Position numbers and translations under genes: made by a program
Assembly: GCA_039654915.1 (NCBI GenBank)
Contig: CM077595.1
Span: 83,617,501 to 83,681,500, forward strand
Length of the DNA: 64,000 bases
DNA from: Aquilaria yunnanensis
Taxonomy: Eukaryota > Streptophyta > Magnoliopsida > Malvales > Thymelaeaceae
Direction: 5' to 3'
Notes under the pieces: model-generated
What the model saw: the letters and a program-made list of their open reading frames with translations, nothing else
Databases searched by the model: none
Told to the model about the DNA's origin: nothing
Shown here: positions 48,401 through 63,400 of the stretch, piece after piece
Layout of the letters: the number at the start of each line of letters is the position of its first letter
Position numbering within the stretch: the stretch's first letter is position 1

Positions 48401-51400
48401 TTGGTATTTGCTCTTAATTATTATTTCAATTTTCTGATTTTTTTGGCTTATTTGTGTATTCCTGGTGTATGCCCTCTGTTTTGTAGGTCCTCAAGGCTCA
48501 TACTACGTTGATAGACTCTGCACAGCTTATCGAGGACATGGAAAGGCTGCATGCAACTATCCTTGATTCTGATCCAAAGCTCCAGAATGGTGGTACTTCA
48601 GATTCATCCGCCTCTGATGGATATGGTGACGATATTGAGGCTGAAGCAAACTCTTATTTCCAGCAGATTTTTTCTGGCCAGTTGACAATGGACGCAATGG
48701 TTCAAATGCTTGCTCGATTTAAAGAATCTTCAGTAAAAAGGTATGGCCTTTTGTTTGCTTTTCCCATTTTGTTTAATACTCCCTTCGTCCCATAAATTTT
48801 GATACATTTGACTTTTTGTTGTATTTTGACTCAATTTTATTCATATTATTGTTTGTTAAAAAAAATCAGAAAAAATATATTTAGAAACTACATATCTTGA
48901 ATTATCATTCATATACAAAGATTTTGTATTTATATATTAAAATGTTGAAAATAAAAAATCATAGATTAATTGCCAAAAACAAATGGAGCAAACCTTTTGG
49001 GATGGAGGGAGTAGCTTTTTTATTGAGTTCAGTGCCTCTGACATAGTTACGCATTTGCTGGTGTAACTATCATGGCTAGTTTGGTTCAAATCTCTTCTAG
49101 TTGGTTCTGTATCGTTTCTTTAATCAAATATTTTAAATGAATTTTCTCTAAAAAAAAGGTGCATTCGATGAATGATTCATTTCATTGGTCTTAAATGACA
49201 AAGTGACGCATTGGAGGTCAGCATTTATGTTCTTTAACTTTGGAAGCTGTTGGGTTAACGTTCCAGTTATATCATTTCTGTTCATGGACTTGGGTTTGTA
49301 GCTGTTTGCAAGATATGGATCTGAAAATGTGAAGTAAGTTTTGATAGATTAGAAAAATGATTTAAGTTCCGGAGTTCTTCTGTCATTGATAATGATGTAA
49401 GAACATGTATTGACATGATAATGTGAAAACGCAAGATTGCTTCTACCATGGTGCTAGAAGAGGCCATAAAAGCCAGTATAATGAACTTCCTTCACTTATT
49501 ATGGTTGGTATGGAGGTGAGTGGATATCTTTGATGGGGCAAGAGTAACTGCACATATGCATATGTTGTACTATAGATGGCTAGGAACTTTGAGATATTGG
49601 TCTGGGTGGCAGATGTTTTGATGGTGCATTTGAATATTGAGTTTATGAAAATTTTGTCCTTTCAAGATGCAATGACCTTTAATGTTATGGTTTTCAGGGA
49701 GCAACTAATTCTTGAGTGCATGATTGCAAATTTGTTTGAGGAATACAGATTTTTCCCAAAGTATCCAGAAAGACAGTTAAAAATTGCTGCAGTTCTATTT
49801 GGTGAGTTATAATATGTATATTTTTGCTAGTATATGTTATCTCAGCTTTGAATGTTTTAACAATCCATTGTGTTCAGTTGTATCATGCTTTTAAGCTAGT
49901 TGCAGTTCATTCTATGAGTAGTCTTTCTCTGCAGCTGAAGGAATCTAAAAAATTTTCAGGTTCTGTAATCAAGCATCAGCTTGTTACTCATCTGACACTT
50001 GGGATTGCTCTGCGTGGTGTTTTAGATGCACTGCGTAAACCTGCAGATTCAAAAGTTTGTATATCATGGAACCTTTTTCCTTTCTTAGTTGAATCATTGC
50101 AATTATTTTAATGGTTTTTTTTTATTCTACTTATAGATGTTTTTGTTCGGGACCAAAGCTCTGGAGCAGTTTGTGGATCGTTTGATTGAATGGCCCCAGT
50201 ATTGCAATCATATTCTACAGATATCACATCTACGTGCTACTCATGCTGAACTTGTTGCTTTCATTGAACGTGCTCTTGCCAGAATTTCATCAGGTCATTT
50301 GGAATCAGATGCAGCCAATAACCCTCCGCCTGTTCAGCATCATGTTTCTTCTCAGGCAACATCTGGAAATGGGGAGGTGGAAATGTTTTTTTTGTTTCTC
50401 AACTCTTGAAAAGTGATTACTAAGTGAAGCAATCATTCATTTCTTGTGTATGGCCTTCATTTAAGAACTTGGGACAGAAGTTGGTGTCTAGAAGCATGAA
50501 TTCTATATTAACTGTATCTTGTTTTAAAATGTGAAGTTTTTATATATATATGAGTGTGTGTGTATGTTGTTGTTGTTATTATTTTTATTATTATGAAATG
50601 TGTGCATGTAGTCTTATTTATGCTTTTGAATATGGTCTTCATTGTAGATTTATGCTATAGTCATATTCTTTTGTTGTCTAATGAGTATCTGAACTTGTTT
50701 TGTTTTTCCGTTTTTCGTTGTTTGTTGCAGTTAAGTAGCGCTAATGTCGGTCAGCCTGGGCAGTCATTTCCTTCCCTTCAACTTCAGCAGAGAAATGAAA
50801 GTTCTATTGACGACCGGAATAAAGGCCTCACTATATCATATACTGATAACAAAGCACTTGCTTCATCTATTGGGCAAACTGCACTTGCTCCTACCAGCGA
50901 AGCTGCTAACAGTCAGAAAGTATGATTTGTTTCTCCAAGCCACTTTTACTTAAAATGCTACACTTCTCACAGTTATTCTGTTTCCATAGTTTCTAATATT
51001 GTTGCTGAAATTACAGGCTCCAAATGCGGTCACTCCCTCGCCAATGTTGACTACTTCACCTGGTTTTGTTCGGCCCTCACGTGCTGCTACTTCTACTAGT
51101 AATTTTTTTCCCTATGACCTTTTGTCAATTTGTCTGTGTCTTAAGGCAAAATGGCCCCGCTGGGAAAGCTTATACCAAATTTTTGTGATGCAGGATTTGG
51201 CTCAGCTTTAAACATTGAAACACTAGTTGCTGCTGCTGAGAGAAGAGAGACTCCTATAGAGGTAAAGATTGACCTATAGAGGCTATAAAGGGGTTGACAG
51301 TCATGTTATGTTGCATCAGGCTGATTATTTTGTGTGCTTCATGCTTCCTCTCTTATACAACCTCTGTCCTATAACTGTTCACTTTTGGCCTTTTGAAATT

Positions 51401-54400
51401 GAGTTTGACTATGTATATCTTTTGTAAATAACACATATGTATGTAAATTTAGATGCAAATGATGGATCAAAATTTGTAGTTTCTAAATACTCCCTCCGTC
51501 TTAGTTTACTTGACACATATTCCTTTTTGGGAAGTCCCAAAAGGTTGAAACGTTTCCTCTTTTGGAAAAGTTTAAACAATTAAATAATCCTTTTACACAA
51601 AACCCAATAAAGACTTTTTTTTTAATATCCACTCAATCTCTCACTGCATAAAACCAAAAAAAGAATCTTTTCTTTTTTAATCATTATTTAAACTTTTACT
51701 ACATAAAAAATTAACACAAATTACATATACCTTAATCTCCGTGCCCAGTCAAATGTTTCAACTAATTTGGGACGGAGGTAGTAGTATGTTTCAAAAATTT
51801 TTTAGTACAAGAAAAAACAGGTAAAACCCAATTTCGAAAAGTCAAAAGGTGACAAACATGATGGGACAGAGGGAATTAATTTTTATTCTTAATGCATTAT
51901 CAAGCATGCTTCTTATTCATATTGCTTCAATTTTGATTTGTTATACTAAAGTGCATACACTGAAAAATTTCCTTTAATCAAGTGCCTTTTGCTTCTAGCA
52001 TGGGTCATGGGCTACACTACTTTAGGTTTGCAACTTTGGCACTATTAATAGGTGCACTTTTTAGCCTTTTTAAAAAAATTTATTGTCCAATTTGACAAAT
52101 AAAAAATGAAATGGAGCTGTTGATGCAATTTGTACCGAGTTTTTAAGATGGATGGAGAAGAAAAAATGTCATTATTGTAGTTACTTTTGATCATTTCCAT
52201 TTTTGAAAACCACTATAGCTATAGGTTGTTACTGGTTATCTTTAATGTTTTAGTTTAATACTTTAATAATCTGAATGGAAGTAATGATACAGAAATAAAC
52301 TGCTATACATTGCTGCGGTTCAGTATGTCTTGCAACTTGGTCAATTGGGTTACTTGTTCCTTATTGAGAGCAGACAGATCAAGCGCAATTGGAGGGTTGG
52401 GGGTGTGGGGTCCAATTAAATGTCTTTATGAAGCTATGAAATTCACAAGATCGTGGAGAAACAAGATTCAATAAGAAAGTTCTGGTTTTGAATATTCTGT
52501 GATGAAAGGAGTAAGATATTATCTTAGGAGATTCTTAGCTATTGAAATATACAAATGAAAGGAGTAAGATAGTATGCGCATACTTTTAGCTATTGAAATA
52601 TACAAGCTTCCAAACATTTGATAGTGTGTATGTTATATATGCTTTCAGAATAGGTATGTTTGTAGCGTGTCATGTTAAATCTTATAGGTATTATTGAAGC
52701 AGTTCATTCGAAACTTTTGTTTCCTCACCTAGCCTTTTATTTTATCAGTGAAGAAAGCCACTATAATTATGACCTTTGGTATTCTGATATTCTAGTATGT
52801 AAACTTGTCCTGGTTTACTTGCATCTTTTATTCAACCATATCCTATTCTTTTCTTCGTTCTCAATGATGCATGATCAAGTTTTCTTAATTAACCTTCCCA
52901 TACTTGCATTCATGCTGCAGGCTCCTGCATCTGAGGTTCAAGATAAGATATCATTTATAATCAATAACATCTCTGCTGCAAATACTGAAGCTAAAGCAAA
53001 AGAGTTAACTGAAATATTGAAGGAGCAGTACTACCCATGGTTCGCTCAGTATATGGTCATGAAGAGGTCAGAAACCTTCTGATATAGATTTTTTCTACTG
53101 TGCATTTTTACAGTAGTGGTTTCTGTTATTTGACAGTGTTCTATGATGATTTGGCATCTTTACTGGTACTATTATATAATTAACATGTTTTAGTCCATCC
53201 TATTTATACCATCATTTTAGAGGTTAAGGGTTGCAACTTCTTTACAGAGCAAGCATTGAGCCTAATTTTCATGATCTGTACTTAAAGTTCCTTGACAAGG
53301 TCAATTCAAAGGCCTTGAACAAGGAGATTGTGCAAGCAACATATGAGAACTGCAAGGTATGTTAGTAGCTAAGTTCCTTGTTTAATATATCCTTTCCTGA
53401 ATTAGAAACAGTAATATTTAGGAAATATGTGGTTATAGGTACTGTTGGGGTCAGAGCTCATAAAGTCGAGCTCTGAAGAGCGTTCCTTGCTAAAAAATTT
53501 GGGCAGTTGGCTTGGGAAGTTAACCATTGGCAGGAATCAAGTCTTAAGGGCCCGTGAAATTGACCCAAAATCTTTGATTATAGAGGTATGTTGTCTTATA
53601 GTGTATCTTTTGTCTTTCCTTGTCAAATATTTAAGAACTAATCTGGCATATGTTTCTGTCTTTGTAGGCCTATGAGAAGGGGCTGATGATCGCCGTTATT
53701 CCATTTACTTCCAAGGTATGTGGAATTCACTGTGTACTATTGTTTGTTGTCCCACTTGAGGCAATTAAGGTGTTTTCTCCTCATTCTTGTTGCAGATTCT
53801 TGAGCCATGTCAAAGTAGTCTGGCATATCAGCCTCCTAATCCATGGACCATGGGGATTCTGGGCTTGCTTGCTGAGATTTATTCTATGCCAAACTTAAAA
53901 ATGAACCTGAAGTTTGACATAGAGGTGTGCATCTAAGTGCATTCATCAAGACCTGATATTTTATTTTTTGTTTTATTCTTTTTAAATATATTACAACTTG
54001 CTGGCAATTTGGTTGTGTGGTACTGATCATTTGTCCATCATGGTCTTACTTCTCCTGTGTAGGTATTGTTCAAAAACCTTAGTGTTGATTTGAAGGAGAT
54101 GACACCAACTTCTCTTCTGAAGGATCGCAAGCGAGAAATTGAGGGTAATCCGGATTTTTCTAATAAAGATATAGCAACTTCTCAGCCCCAGATTGTTCCC
54201 GAAGTTAAATCAGGGATAATTTCTTCACTTAGTCATGTGGACCTGCCTCTTGAGGTTGCCAGTACACCTAGCTCTGGTGCCCACACACACTTACTATCGC
54301 AGGTTTGTATTGGTTTTAACATGTGCATTGGGATTATCAATTATTTTGAGGTCTTATTTCTTTTTCAATTTTTATTTCTAAATTCTTTACGCTTCTAGTA

Positions 54401-57400
54401 TGCTGCTCCGCTGCGCCTACCATCTGGTGCACTAATGGAAGACGACAAGCTTGCAGCATTAGGCTTGTCTGACCAGTTACCTTCTGCCCAAGCATTGTTT
54501 CAACCTACTCCTTCACAGTCGCCTTTTACTGTTAATCAGGTTGGATCATATTCTACTTTGTCTTCAGTTTGTTAATCTGGGACCTGCTAATTTGTTAAAT
54601 TGGCTGTACCTTCTCCAGCTTTCCACGGCCATTCCCAATATTAATAATCTTGTCATTATTAACCAGAAGCTCACTGCCTTGGGGTTGCATGTGCATTTTC
54701 AGAGGTTCAATGCTATCTTTGTCTTTTTAACTTCTCGCTTGTTCATGTGTTTTTGGCATGTTATTCTTAAATTCTTTCATGCACGTTACAGGGTGGTTCC
54801 AATTGCAATGGACAGAGCAATCAAGGAGATAGTATCTGGTATTGTTCAGCGCAGTGTTTCTATAGCAACTCAGACAACAAAAGAGCTTGTTCTAAAGGCA
54901 AGCCAAACCTAACAAAGCTATAAACTCCTTTACCTGTGCTGATTAATTTGTGATGTGGTAGCTGGTTTGTAGCTCTTTATATGGCACCTCGGACTTGATT
55001 ATGGTGTATCAATTAGTGAGGTCAATAAGAAAGACTTTGGTCTTCAGCTTCAACCCGAATGACCTGTTTTTTGCAGTTGTTTGATAGTTTTTTTTGCCTA
55101 TGATGTGTCTAGCAATTATTTTTGTGTTTTTGTTTTGACATTCCTTGTTCTCCTAGCTTATGTTTTAGATTTTTTAATTTATGTCGATATCACACTAATT
55201 GATTTCCTTTTTATCCCCTTTATTCTGCTTTCTTTGTTAGTTGCTATTGTCCTCAAATCAATCTATTCCTGTTGCATCACTGTTGATTTGTTAGAAAAAA
55301 TACTGAAGATAACCAAATTCCAGGGGAATGCTAGGCAGTTATGATGCTTTCTCTGGATGGACCCTGTAGTCATTAGTCTCATCTTTTTGTTCACTGCATT
55401 GGTCTGTTGTAGGATTATGCCATGGAGCCAGATGAGACACGGATATATAATGCAGCACACTTGATGGCTGCAAGTTTGGCAGGAAGTTTAGCTCATGTGA
55501 CATGCAAGGTTGGGCACTTGGTTCAAGTTGCTCATTGTTGATCTCGATTGCATGCTGTGCCTATGATGATTGTTCATGTTAATTTTTTGTACTCTTTTTT
55601 GCGCTCTAATTTTCTGACTTTTTCAGGAGCCGTTGCGGAGTTCTATATCAAGTCAGCTGAGGAATATGCTGCCAGCTCTAAATACAACGAGTGAGCTCCT
55701 GGAACAAGCTGTGCAGCTTGTGACCAATGATAACCTTGACCTGGGCTGTGCATTAATTGAGCAGGCTGCTACAGAAAAGGTTGTAGTTTCCTTATTAATT
55801 GTTGATTGTGCATTTTTATTTATGAGTCCCTGTTGAAGATGCGCCTCATGGTTGTTTGTCTTGTACACTGATTAATCTTTGGCTTGTTTATTTGTTTGTC
55901 TATTTACGTGATGCTGTCTGGCATGTTTATTTGTTTGTCCATTTATGTGATGCTGTCTGTATTGACTTCTGTTCGTGATAGTCTACACACTATGTCAGTG
56001 TAAGGAAACAATCATTTTGGATATGTGCATGGTAAACAAGCCAAAACCTTTTGGGCCATCATGATTCTCAACTCTTTATTGACATTTTCTTCTGGTTAAC
56101 AGGTTGCTTATAAAAATACTAGTATCTTGAATGTGAATGCCTCTGTCCCAAACTGTTTCACTTTTAACTTTTTTGTAAATATTATTTGTTGTTTTGTGGC
56201 ATAAGCATATTAGACATGTTCATCCAATGTTACCTTAAACAAATTAGTATAATTACAATTTTACAACAATGAGCATTCGTAGGCTTTATATAATGGGATT
56301 GGTCTATTTGGAAAAATGTGCATAATTAGAGAAAAGTGGCAAATTTTAAAATAATATGGTGTCTCATTTGTCCATGCAAATCTGTTTTATCAATAACAGG
56401 GGGTTTTAAATCAAAGAAAGTAACTTATAATAGTTTATAATTGAGCAAAGAATTCAGAATACACAAGACGTTGGTTTTGATCAAACTAGAAGTATGGTTA
56501 CGGAATGCTGCTGGTGTGAACATGAAGCTTTAAATCTGATCACACTATGATTCTGCATTTGCTTGAATCCTTGTGCAATATTGTCTGTTTTTGTGGTGAG
56601 GTTTGTTTTCCATTTTCTTTAGGTTAACTTGCACATTACTTTTGTCTTTCAATGCTTGATTTTCATGGTTGTTTTATTTATTTACAAAAAATGGCTAATG
56701 TACTACATGTTAATGTCCCCATTTTACTGGTTTCTTATGTCTGATGGTTTTGTTTGTTTCCCTATGTCCTTTGTAAATATTATAGGCAATACAAACAATT
56801 GATGGGGAAATAAGCCAACAGCTTGCTTTAAGAAGAAAGCACAGAGATCCCCCGTTTTTTGATCCAAACATGTATACCCAAAGTTCAATGAGTTTTGTAC
56901 CTGAAGCCCTGCGACCAAAACCTGGTCACTTGTCAATTTCACAGCAGCGGGTTTATGAGGTAAGAAATTTAATTTATCTATAGTTCTTTTGCCTTCAGGA
57001 GGAAAGGCACAGGTTCATACCTTTTCGGTCTTTTTTACCATTCACGTTTTAGGACTTTGTTCGTCTGCCATGGCAAAATCAGTCTGGTCAGAGTTCTCAT
57101 GCTACAACTGCTGGTCCTTCAAACTCATCTAGTGATGTCGGTCTGCCTGGAGGATTTGGTTCAACATCAGGGCAAGTTACTTCTGTTTATCCATCTGCTA
57201 CAGGAGTTCATACGGATGTTGGTGCTGAAGGAATTGAAGCTACATCAGCTGCTATGCTTAGGTGGTTCAAGTTTAAGAAATGTTTATACTTTTTCAGAAA
57301 TCTACTTCAATTTCAAAGGAAGTAGAGAACTTGGAGTTCCCCAATTGAATGGAGCTGTAACCTGTGTGTGTGTGTAACAGAAATTAACCTGTGTGTGTGT

Positions 57401-60400
57401 GTAACAGAAATTAGCTGGAATATGCATTTACTTTGGCATTCAAACAGACCATATGCTGACTGATTGAAGCGTTTCTTTTCATAAAACAACACAGCAAAAG
57501 TAGGATTAGCTATGTACTTATGTTTTAATACTGAAGCCTTAAATAAATTAACATTCCTCTCACATAGAATTGAAAAACCCTTAATTGTTGGGAAATGGTA
57601 ACTCCACAATGAGTAGGAAGATGGTTTATTGATATACTGTTGTCCATGTAACATTACATGTGTCTGCCCTAAGTGGCTGGTAAGGTCTCCTAAGTGAGAT
57701 GCTTTTCGATGCTCATTTTCTTTTTTCTGTTTTTGTTGTATTTTTCAGTGCATCTACAATTCATGTGGGTATGGCTGCTGGTCTTGCTCAGCAGACTACT
57801 GAAAGTGATACTGTTGGTCCTTCATTTCCTTCAACAACTTCAGCAGCCTCTGAACTACATTCAATTGATGAAACTGAAGCTGTGAAAGTGAGCTCTTATC
57901 TGAGCTTTATTCTTTTTTGTTAAGGACCTTACTATCTGTTATTGAAATATTTCCAATTTCTTTGCAAGGAAATGGGTGTTCCATCACAGCCCTTGCTGTC
58001 TCCTGGTGCTACTGAGCGTGTTGGAAGTAGCACTTCAGAAACCTCACTGAGCACACGGGATGCACTGGATAAATACCAGATTGTAGCGCAAAAGGTTGGA
58101 GATTGCTCTGCTTTCTGTTAATTGGTTCTAGACATTACCATTTAAAATCTTATTGTAGATATTTTTTTGCAAGTATGGAAGTTACTCTTGTTCAATTAAA
58201 GAAGTGGATACTCCCTCCATCCCACAACCGGTTGTTACTTTTGCTATTTTTGTAAAAATTGACTATGCAATGTCACAAAGGCACAGTGCACAAAATTTTC
58301 CAATATAGTCCTTATCTAATACTATAACCAAAGCCTAAAATGCATTCTAAAACCAATTCATTCGCAGGGGTAAAATTGGAAGAAGATGCATAAAAGTATA
58401 AAAGTGTCCTTTTGTCTTTGGGACAGAAGTTCTTTTGGAAGTGTCATTATTATGGAACAAAAGGAGTGGATGTTAGATCCATGTGATGCATATTTAAGTT
58501 CCTTGTTTTTCCCTCAAGATACTAGGTTCATTATTCAAAACAAAAGGAATGCTGACTTACTTTCTGTAATCAAAGGCTAAAAGGCATTCTAAAACCAATA
58601 CATTGGCAGGGGTAAAATTGGAAGAAGATGCATAAAAGTGTCCTTTTGTCTTTGGGACAGAAGTTCTTTTGGAAGTGTCATAGTTATGGAACAAAAAGGA
58701 GTGGATGTTAGATCCATGTGATGCACATTTAAGCTGTTTTTCCCTCAAGATACTAGGTTCATTATTCAAAACAAAAGGAATGCTGACTTACTTTCTGTAA
58801 TTCTGGCAGTTGGAAGTTTTGGTATTGGGTGGAGGAAAGGAATCTGAGATACAGGTACCATCTTCTCTATATGCTTGTATTTGTATCATTTTCAAAATTT
58901 TTATTATTAGGATATAATCAAATATCTGTAAGCTATTGGCAATCTGATATCTTATTGTTTTAATATTTCTTCTTATACATCTCCGTCGTTTTTTTGGGGC
59001 ATTGCTTTGCTTCAGGGAGTAATCTCAGAGGTACCTGAAATCATACTTAGATGTGTAAGTAGAGATGAGGCTGCTTTAGCTGTGGCTCAGAAGGTATGCA
59101 ACTTCCTTTTGAGGAGAAAAAAAAAAGGTAAAGAACTTGATGTTTTCAGCTATAAACATGGCTTCCATGATTCACAGGTTTTCAAAGGGTTATATGAGAA
59201 TGCATCGAACAGTCTTCATGTTAGTTCTCATCTTGCTATTCTGGCTGCTGTTCGTGATGTCTGCAAGCTTGCTGTCAAGGAGCTCACAAGCTGGGTATGC
59301 CTGTGGCTGTGCAACCAATCACTTCTGTTAATTATCGATGTTATTTTATCGTCATCAGTGTCATTAAGTTATTGTTGTGTTTATGATTTTTAGCTGGGTA
59401 CTCTGTTTTGGGCTGTGGGAATTGGATTTAATGGAAAATTTGGTTCCAGAACCTAAGTTGAGGCTTTCAATTTATTTCTGTTTTTAGTGGGTGAGATAGA
59501 AAATTATTCTGACTTGACATGCTTCAAGGCAGATATAACCTTTGCTGCTTTTGGAGTAGGTTAGCTTAGCTTTTTTGTCACCAAATCCACCTTGGTAGTT
59601 GTTTTGGGGTGTCCTTCCTATATGGCACTGACAGCTGCATGATTTTTTTTAACAGGTTATTTACTCAGATGAGGATCGAAAGCTCAACAAGGACACCACG
59701 TTAGGTCTCATTCGCAGTGAATTGCTAAACCTTGCAGAGTATAATGTTCATATGGCAAAGCTTATTGATGGGGGCCGGAATAGTACGTATTCCTAACAGC
59801 AAATATTATTATGTATCTGAGTCTTAAAGTAACCAACCGAGCTAACCAAGGAGGATATTTGCAGAAGCTGCAACTGAATTTTCCATTTCGCTCCTGCAAG
59901 CACTGGTCACTGATGAATCAAGAGTCATCTCTGAACTGCATAATCTTGTAGAGGCACTGGCAAAGGTCCCACTTCCTCTCTGGTTTTCTCTCTGCATGTA
60001 AGCTTTGTTGGATTAAAGTTGAATGAGTCTCACTACAACTTGTAGGTTGCTGCAAAACCTGGATCTCCTGAGGCACTAGAGCAGTTGATTGAGATGATCA
60101 GGAACCCTTCTGCAAATTTATCTGCTCTTTCTGGTCCTGTTGGAAAGGAGGATAAGACTAGGCAGTCCAGAGACAAAAAGGTCCTTCAATCATTGGTGCT
60201 CTTTTTTGCTTGCTTGGTTTCTAGTATTTATATTTATTTATTTATTTTTCGGTTGATACAGGCACCTGGGTATTCATTAGTTAACCGAGAGGATAGCAGT
60301 TCAGAAACTCTCGAACCTGATCCTGCAGGTTTCAGAGAACAGGTCTGTTGTCTCTTTTCATCTTTTCCTAAGCAACTGAATTAGTTTTTCTTTGAGCATT

Positions 60401-63400
60401 TGAAGGTGTCCTTTCTGTACATTTAGTAGTTTCTACTCTGTAATATGAGGTCTTTGAGGGTTTAATTTTATTGATAGAAGTATGAATAATCAGCCATTGC
60501 TAGTTGCTTAGTCCCCTTCATATGGAGGCATGGTTCACACTTCACAACTCAAAGTAGACTCCAATTAGGAGTAGGAGTGCAATAGGCAATAGCACTGAGC
60601 AGCAATACTTATTCCAAAAGTAATAGAAACACTTGACCAACAGACTAGGAGTAAGTAGGAGTACCAATCCTTATAGATTCTGGCCATAAAACCAGATTCT
60701 TGTTGACTTTAGAAACTCTAATTCACATAAGACTCTGTTTAACCTAGTAAAACCCCAAAATAATTCTTCAAACTTAGGAAAATATAAAATACCCCTCATT
60801 AGGAAAATTAAAGGGCTATCATATACGAATGATGTTATGGGGGATAATGTTGCAATCAATTGAAAGGTATGCTATTTTAATCCATGAATTTTGAGAAATG
60901 CTTCTATTCAGTGGCAAGTTTGGGAATTCTAGGATAAGCTTCATTTCATCAGCTTCGCATTTGCAATAATCATCTTCATGCTTAAGTTTCTAAAGTGCAA
61001 AAAGGAGAACAAATATGACTCTTTTCTTTCCTGTACATCAAGTTGTAGTGACCCTTGACCCACATGTTAGTTAGCAAGTTTCCTGTGAGTTATATCTAGT
61101 TGGAACCTTCCTCCACTCATGACCAATATGTTGAGTTGCATGTTTAGCATGTTACAGTAGCTGGATCACTTTCTCTGTTTCATTCTGAAACTTCAGATGT
61201 GGGAGAACTCAAGTTACTTGCCTTTTTTGTTTCTTCATGCCATATATCTACTGATAGTTTGTTTCGAACTATGTAGGTCTCCATGCTGTTCAGTGAATGG
61301 TATAAAATATGTGATCATCCTGTTGCAAATGATGTGGCCTGTACTCACTTCATTTTACAGTTGCATCAGAATGGACTACTCAAAGGGGATGATGTGATGG
61401 ACCGTTTTTTCCGTATTCTCACGGTGAATATGTCCTCTCTTGTTATAAACTTGTTGATGCCTGTCTATATGTATATTGATCACATGTCTAGATAATTGTT
61501 CACTTGTCTGTTGTGTTAGGAAATCTCTGTTGTGCATTGCTTGTCATCTGAGGTTATTACTCCTGGCCCATTACAATCATCCCATCAAGTCCAGGCTCTC
61601 TCCTTCCTTGGCATAGATATTTATGCTAAACTTGTTTTGGCAACCTTGAAGGTCTATATATTCCTTGCAATTCTAATGTTAATCACTTATTGGAAATTTA
61701 AATCAGTGTTTCCATTCTGCTTTTTCAATGTTTAAAGACTATATTCATTTGGCTGCAGTATTGCCCCGTGGAGCAGGGATCAAGCAAACTCTTTCTCCTG
61801 TCAAAGGTGAATATTATTTGGCTTTATATTTTAGTTCACTTTTTTCTTTTTTCTTCAGTTCTCTTTTGTTTCTCTTATTTCTCCTGTTCTCTTCCCCTCT
61901 TGGTGATGTGGTTCTTGATTGAGTTCCTTTCTCCCCCCCCTCCCCCCAACAGATCTTAGCTGTGGCCGTGAGACTTATACAAAAAGATGCCGAGGAGAAG
62001 AAAACAACTTTTAACCCGAGGCCTTATTTTAGATTATTTATTAACTGGTTACTTGATCTTGGTTCTTTGGAGCCCCTCGCTGATGGTGCAAACTTTCAGG
62101 TAGTGCTTTATTTAGATCTACTTGGTCATCATTGTGGTACAGAAATAACATTTTAGTATGTTCCAGATTTTGACAGCTTTTGCCAATGCATTTCATGCTC
62201 TTCAGCCCCTTAAAGTTCCTGCATTCAGGTGAGCTTTATGAAGTAGTAGTTCCATAGTAAACTAGTCTTTGCAGCTAGGTAAGAGGGGCAAGCAATTGAA
62301 TAATTCACTCATCAGATATGTCTTCTTCCATGATCCATTTCATGCCACTGGTTACGAACGATTCTTTCTTTGCATGTGACCGAAGGATATATTTTTGTTC
62401 TTTAGAAAAGATGAACTCGAGTGGTTATATTCTTGTTGAGCACTGTGTAATTGGTGGGAATCATGCCTATGTATGCACATTATCAGATTTAATTCACTAG
62501 GTGATATTAGTTTTAATTTGTCTCTCAAGTCTCATTTGCAGCTTGTATTAATGCAATCACTTGTTTGAAATGCTTTAGTTTTGCATGGCTGGAGCTGGTT
62601 AGCCACAGGAGTTTCATGCCCAAACTACTCATGGGAAATGGTCAAAAGGGATGGCCATACATTCAGCGATTGCTTGTGGACCTCCTTCAGTTCCTAGAGC
62701 CATTTTTGAGAAATGCCGAATTATCAACACAGGTTTGTCCATTTGAGGATTTGGTCTTTATTTATTTCCTCCTCCTCCTCCTCCTCCTCTCTCTCTCTCC
62801 CTCTTATCAGCAGGTTATGATGATGCTGCTTATGCCCCTTATGTCCATCTCCGTAGGTGCATTTTCTATATAAAGGCACCCTTAGGGTATTGCTCGTGCT
62901 TCTTCATGATTTCCCAGAGTTCTTGTGCGACTATCATTTCACCTTCTGTGATGTCATCCCTCCAAGCTGCATACAGATGCGAAATATCATCCTCAGTGTC
63001 TTCCCTCTCAATATGAGGCTACCTGATCCATCAACTCCCAACTTGAAGGTGCAACTCAAATGTTCATTTGAATTAGAACATTATTTAGTATTAATGTGGA
63101 AATTATGCTTACCATTGTGTGGTTGCAGATTGATTTGCTACCAGAGATCAGAGAACCACCGCGGATTCTTTCAGATGTTGAAGCAGCTCTTAAAGCGAAA
63201 CAGATGAAAAGTGATGTTGATGAGTATCTGAAGGTATTTGAAATTCACCTTCAATGGTGTTCACTGTATTATGGAGTTCATTATGTTGTCTTACTGACTC
63301 TTTTAATGTTTTAAATTGTTTTCAAGACGAGACAACAGGGGTCTTCATTTCTGACTGAGCTGAAGCAGAGATTGCTACTCACACCCAGTGAAGCAGCCGC

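Noticed and set aside
53686..53898. Reading frames running through NOT1 introns
   Set aside because: These and many similar frames between 45 and 63 kb only extend real exons into introns or read them out of frame. Splice junctions that preserve the conserved protein explain the region better.
56142..56390. Possible further Stowaway-type MITE in NOT1 intron 28
   Set aside because: The left side (CCTCTGTCCCAAACTGTTTC) resembles a terminal repeat, but I could not find a convincing right end, so it is not listed as a feature.
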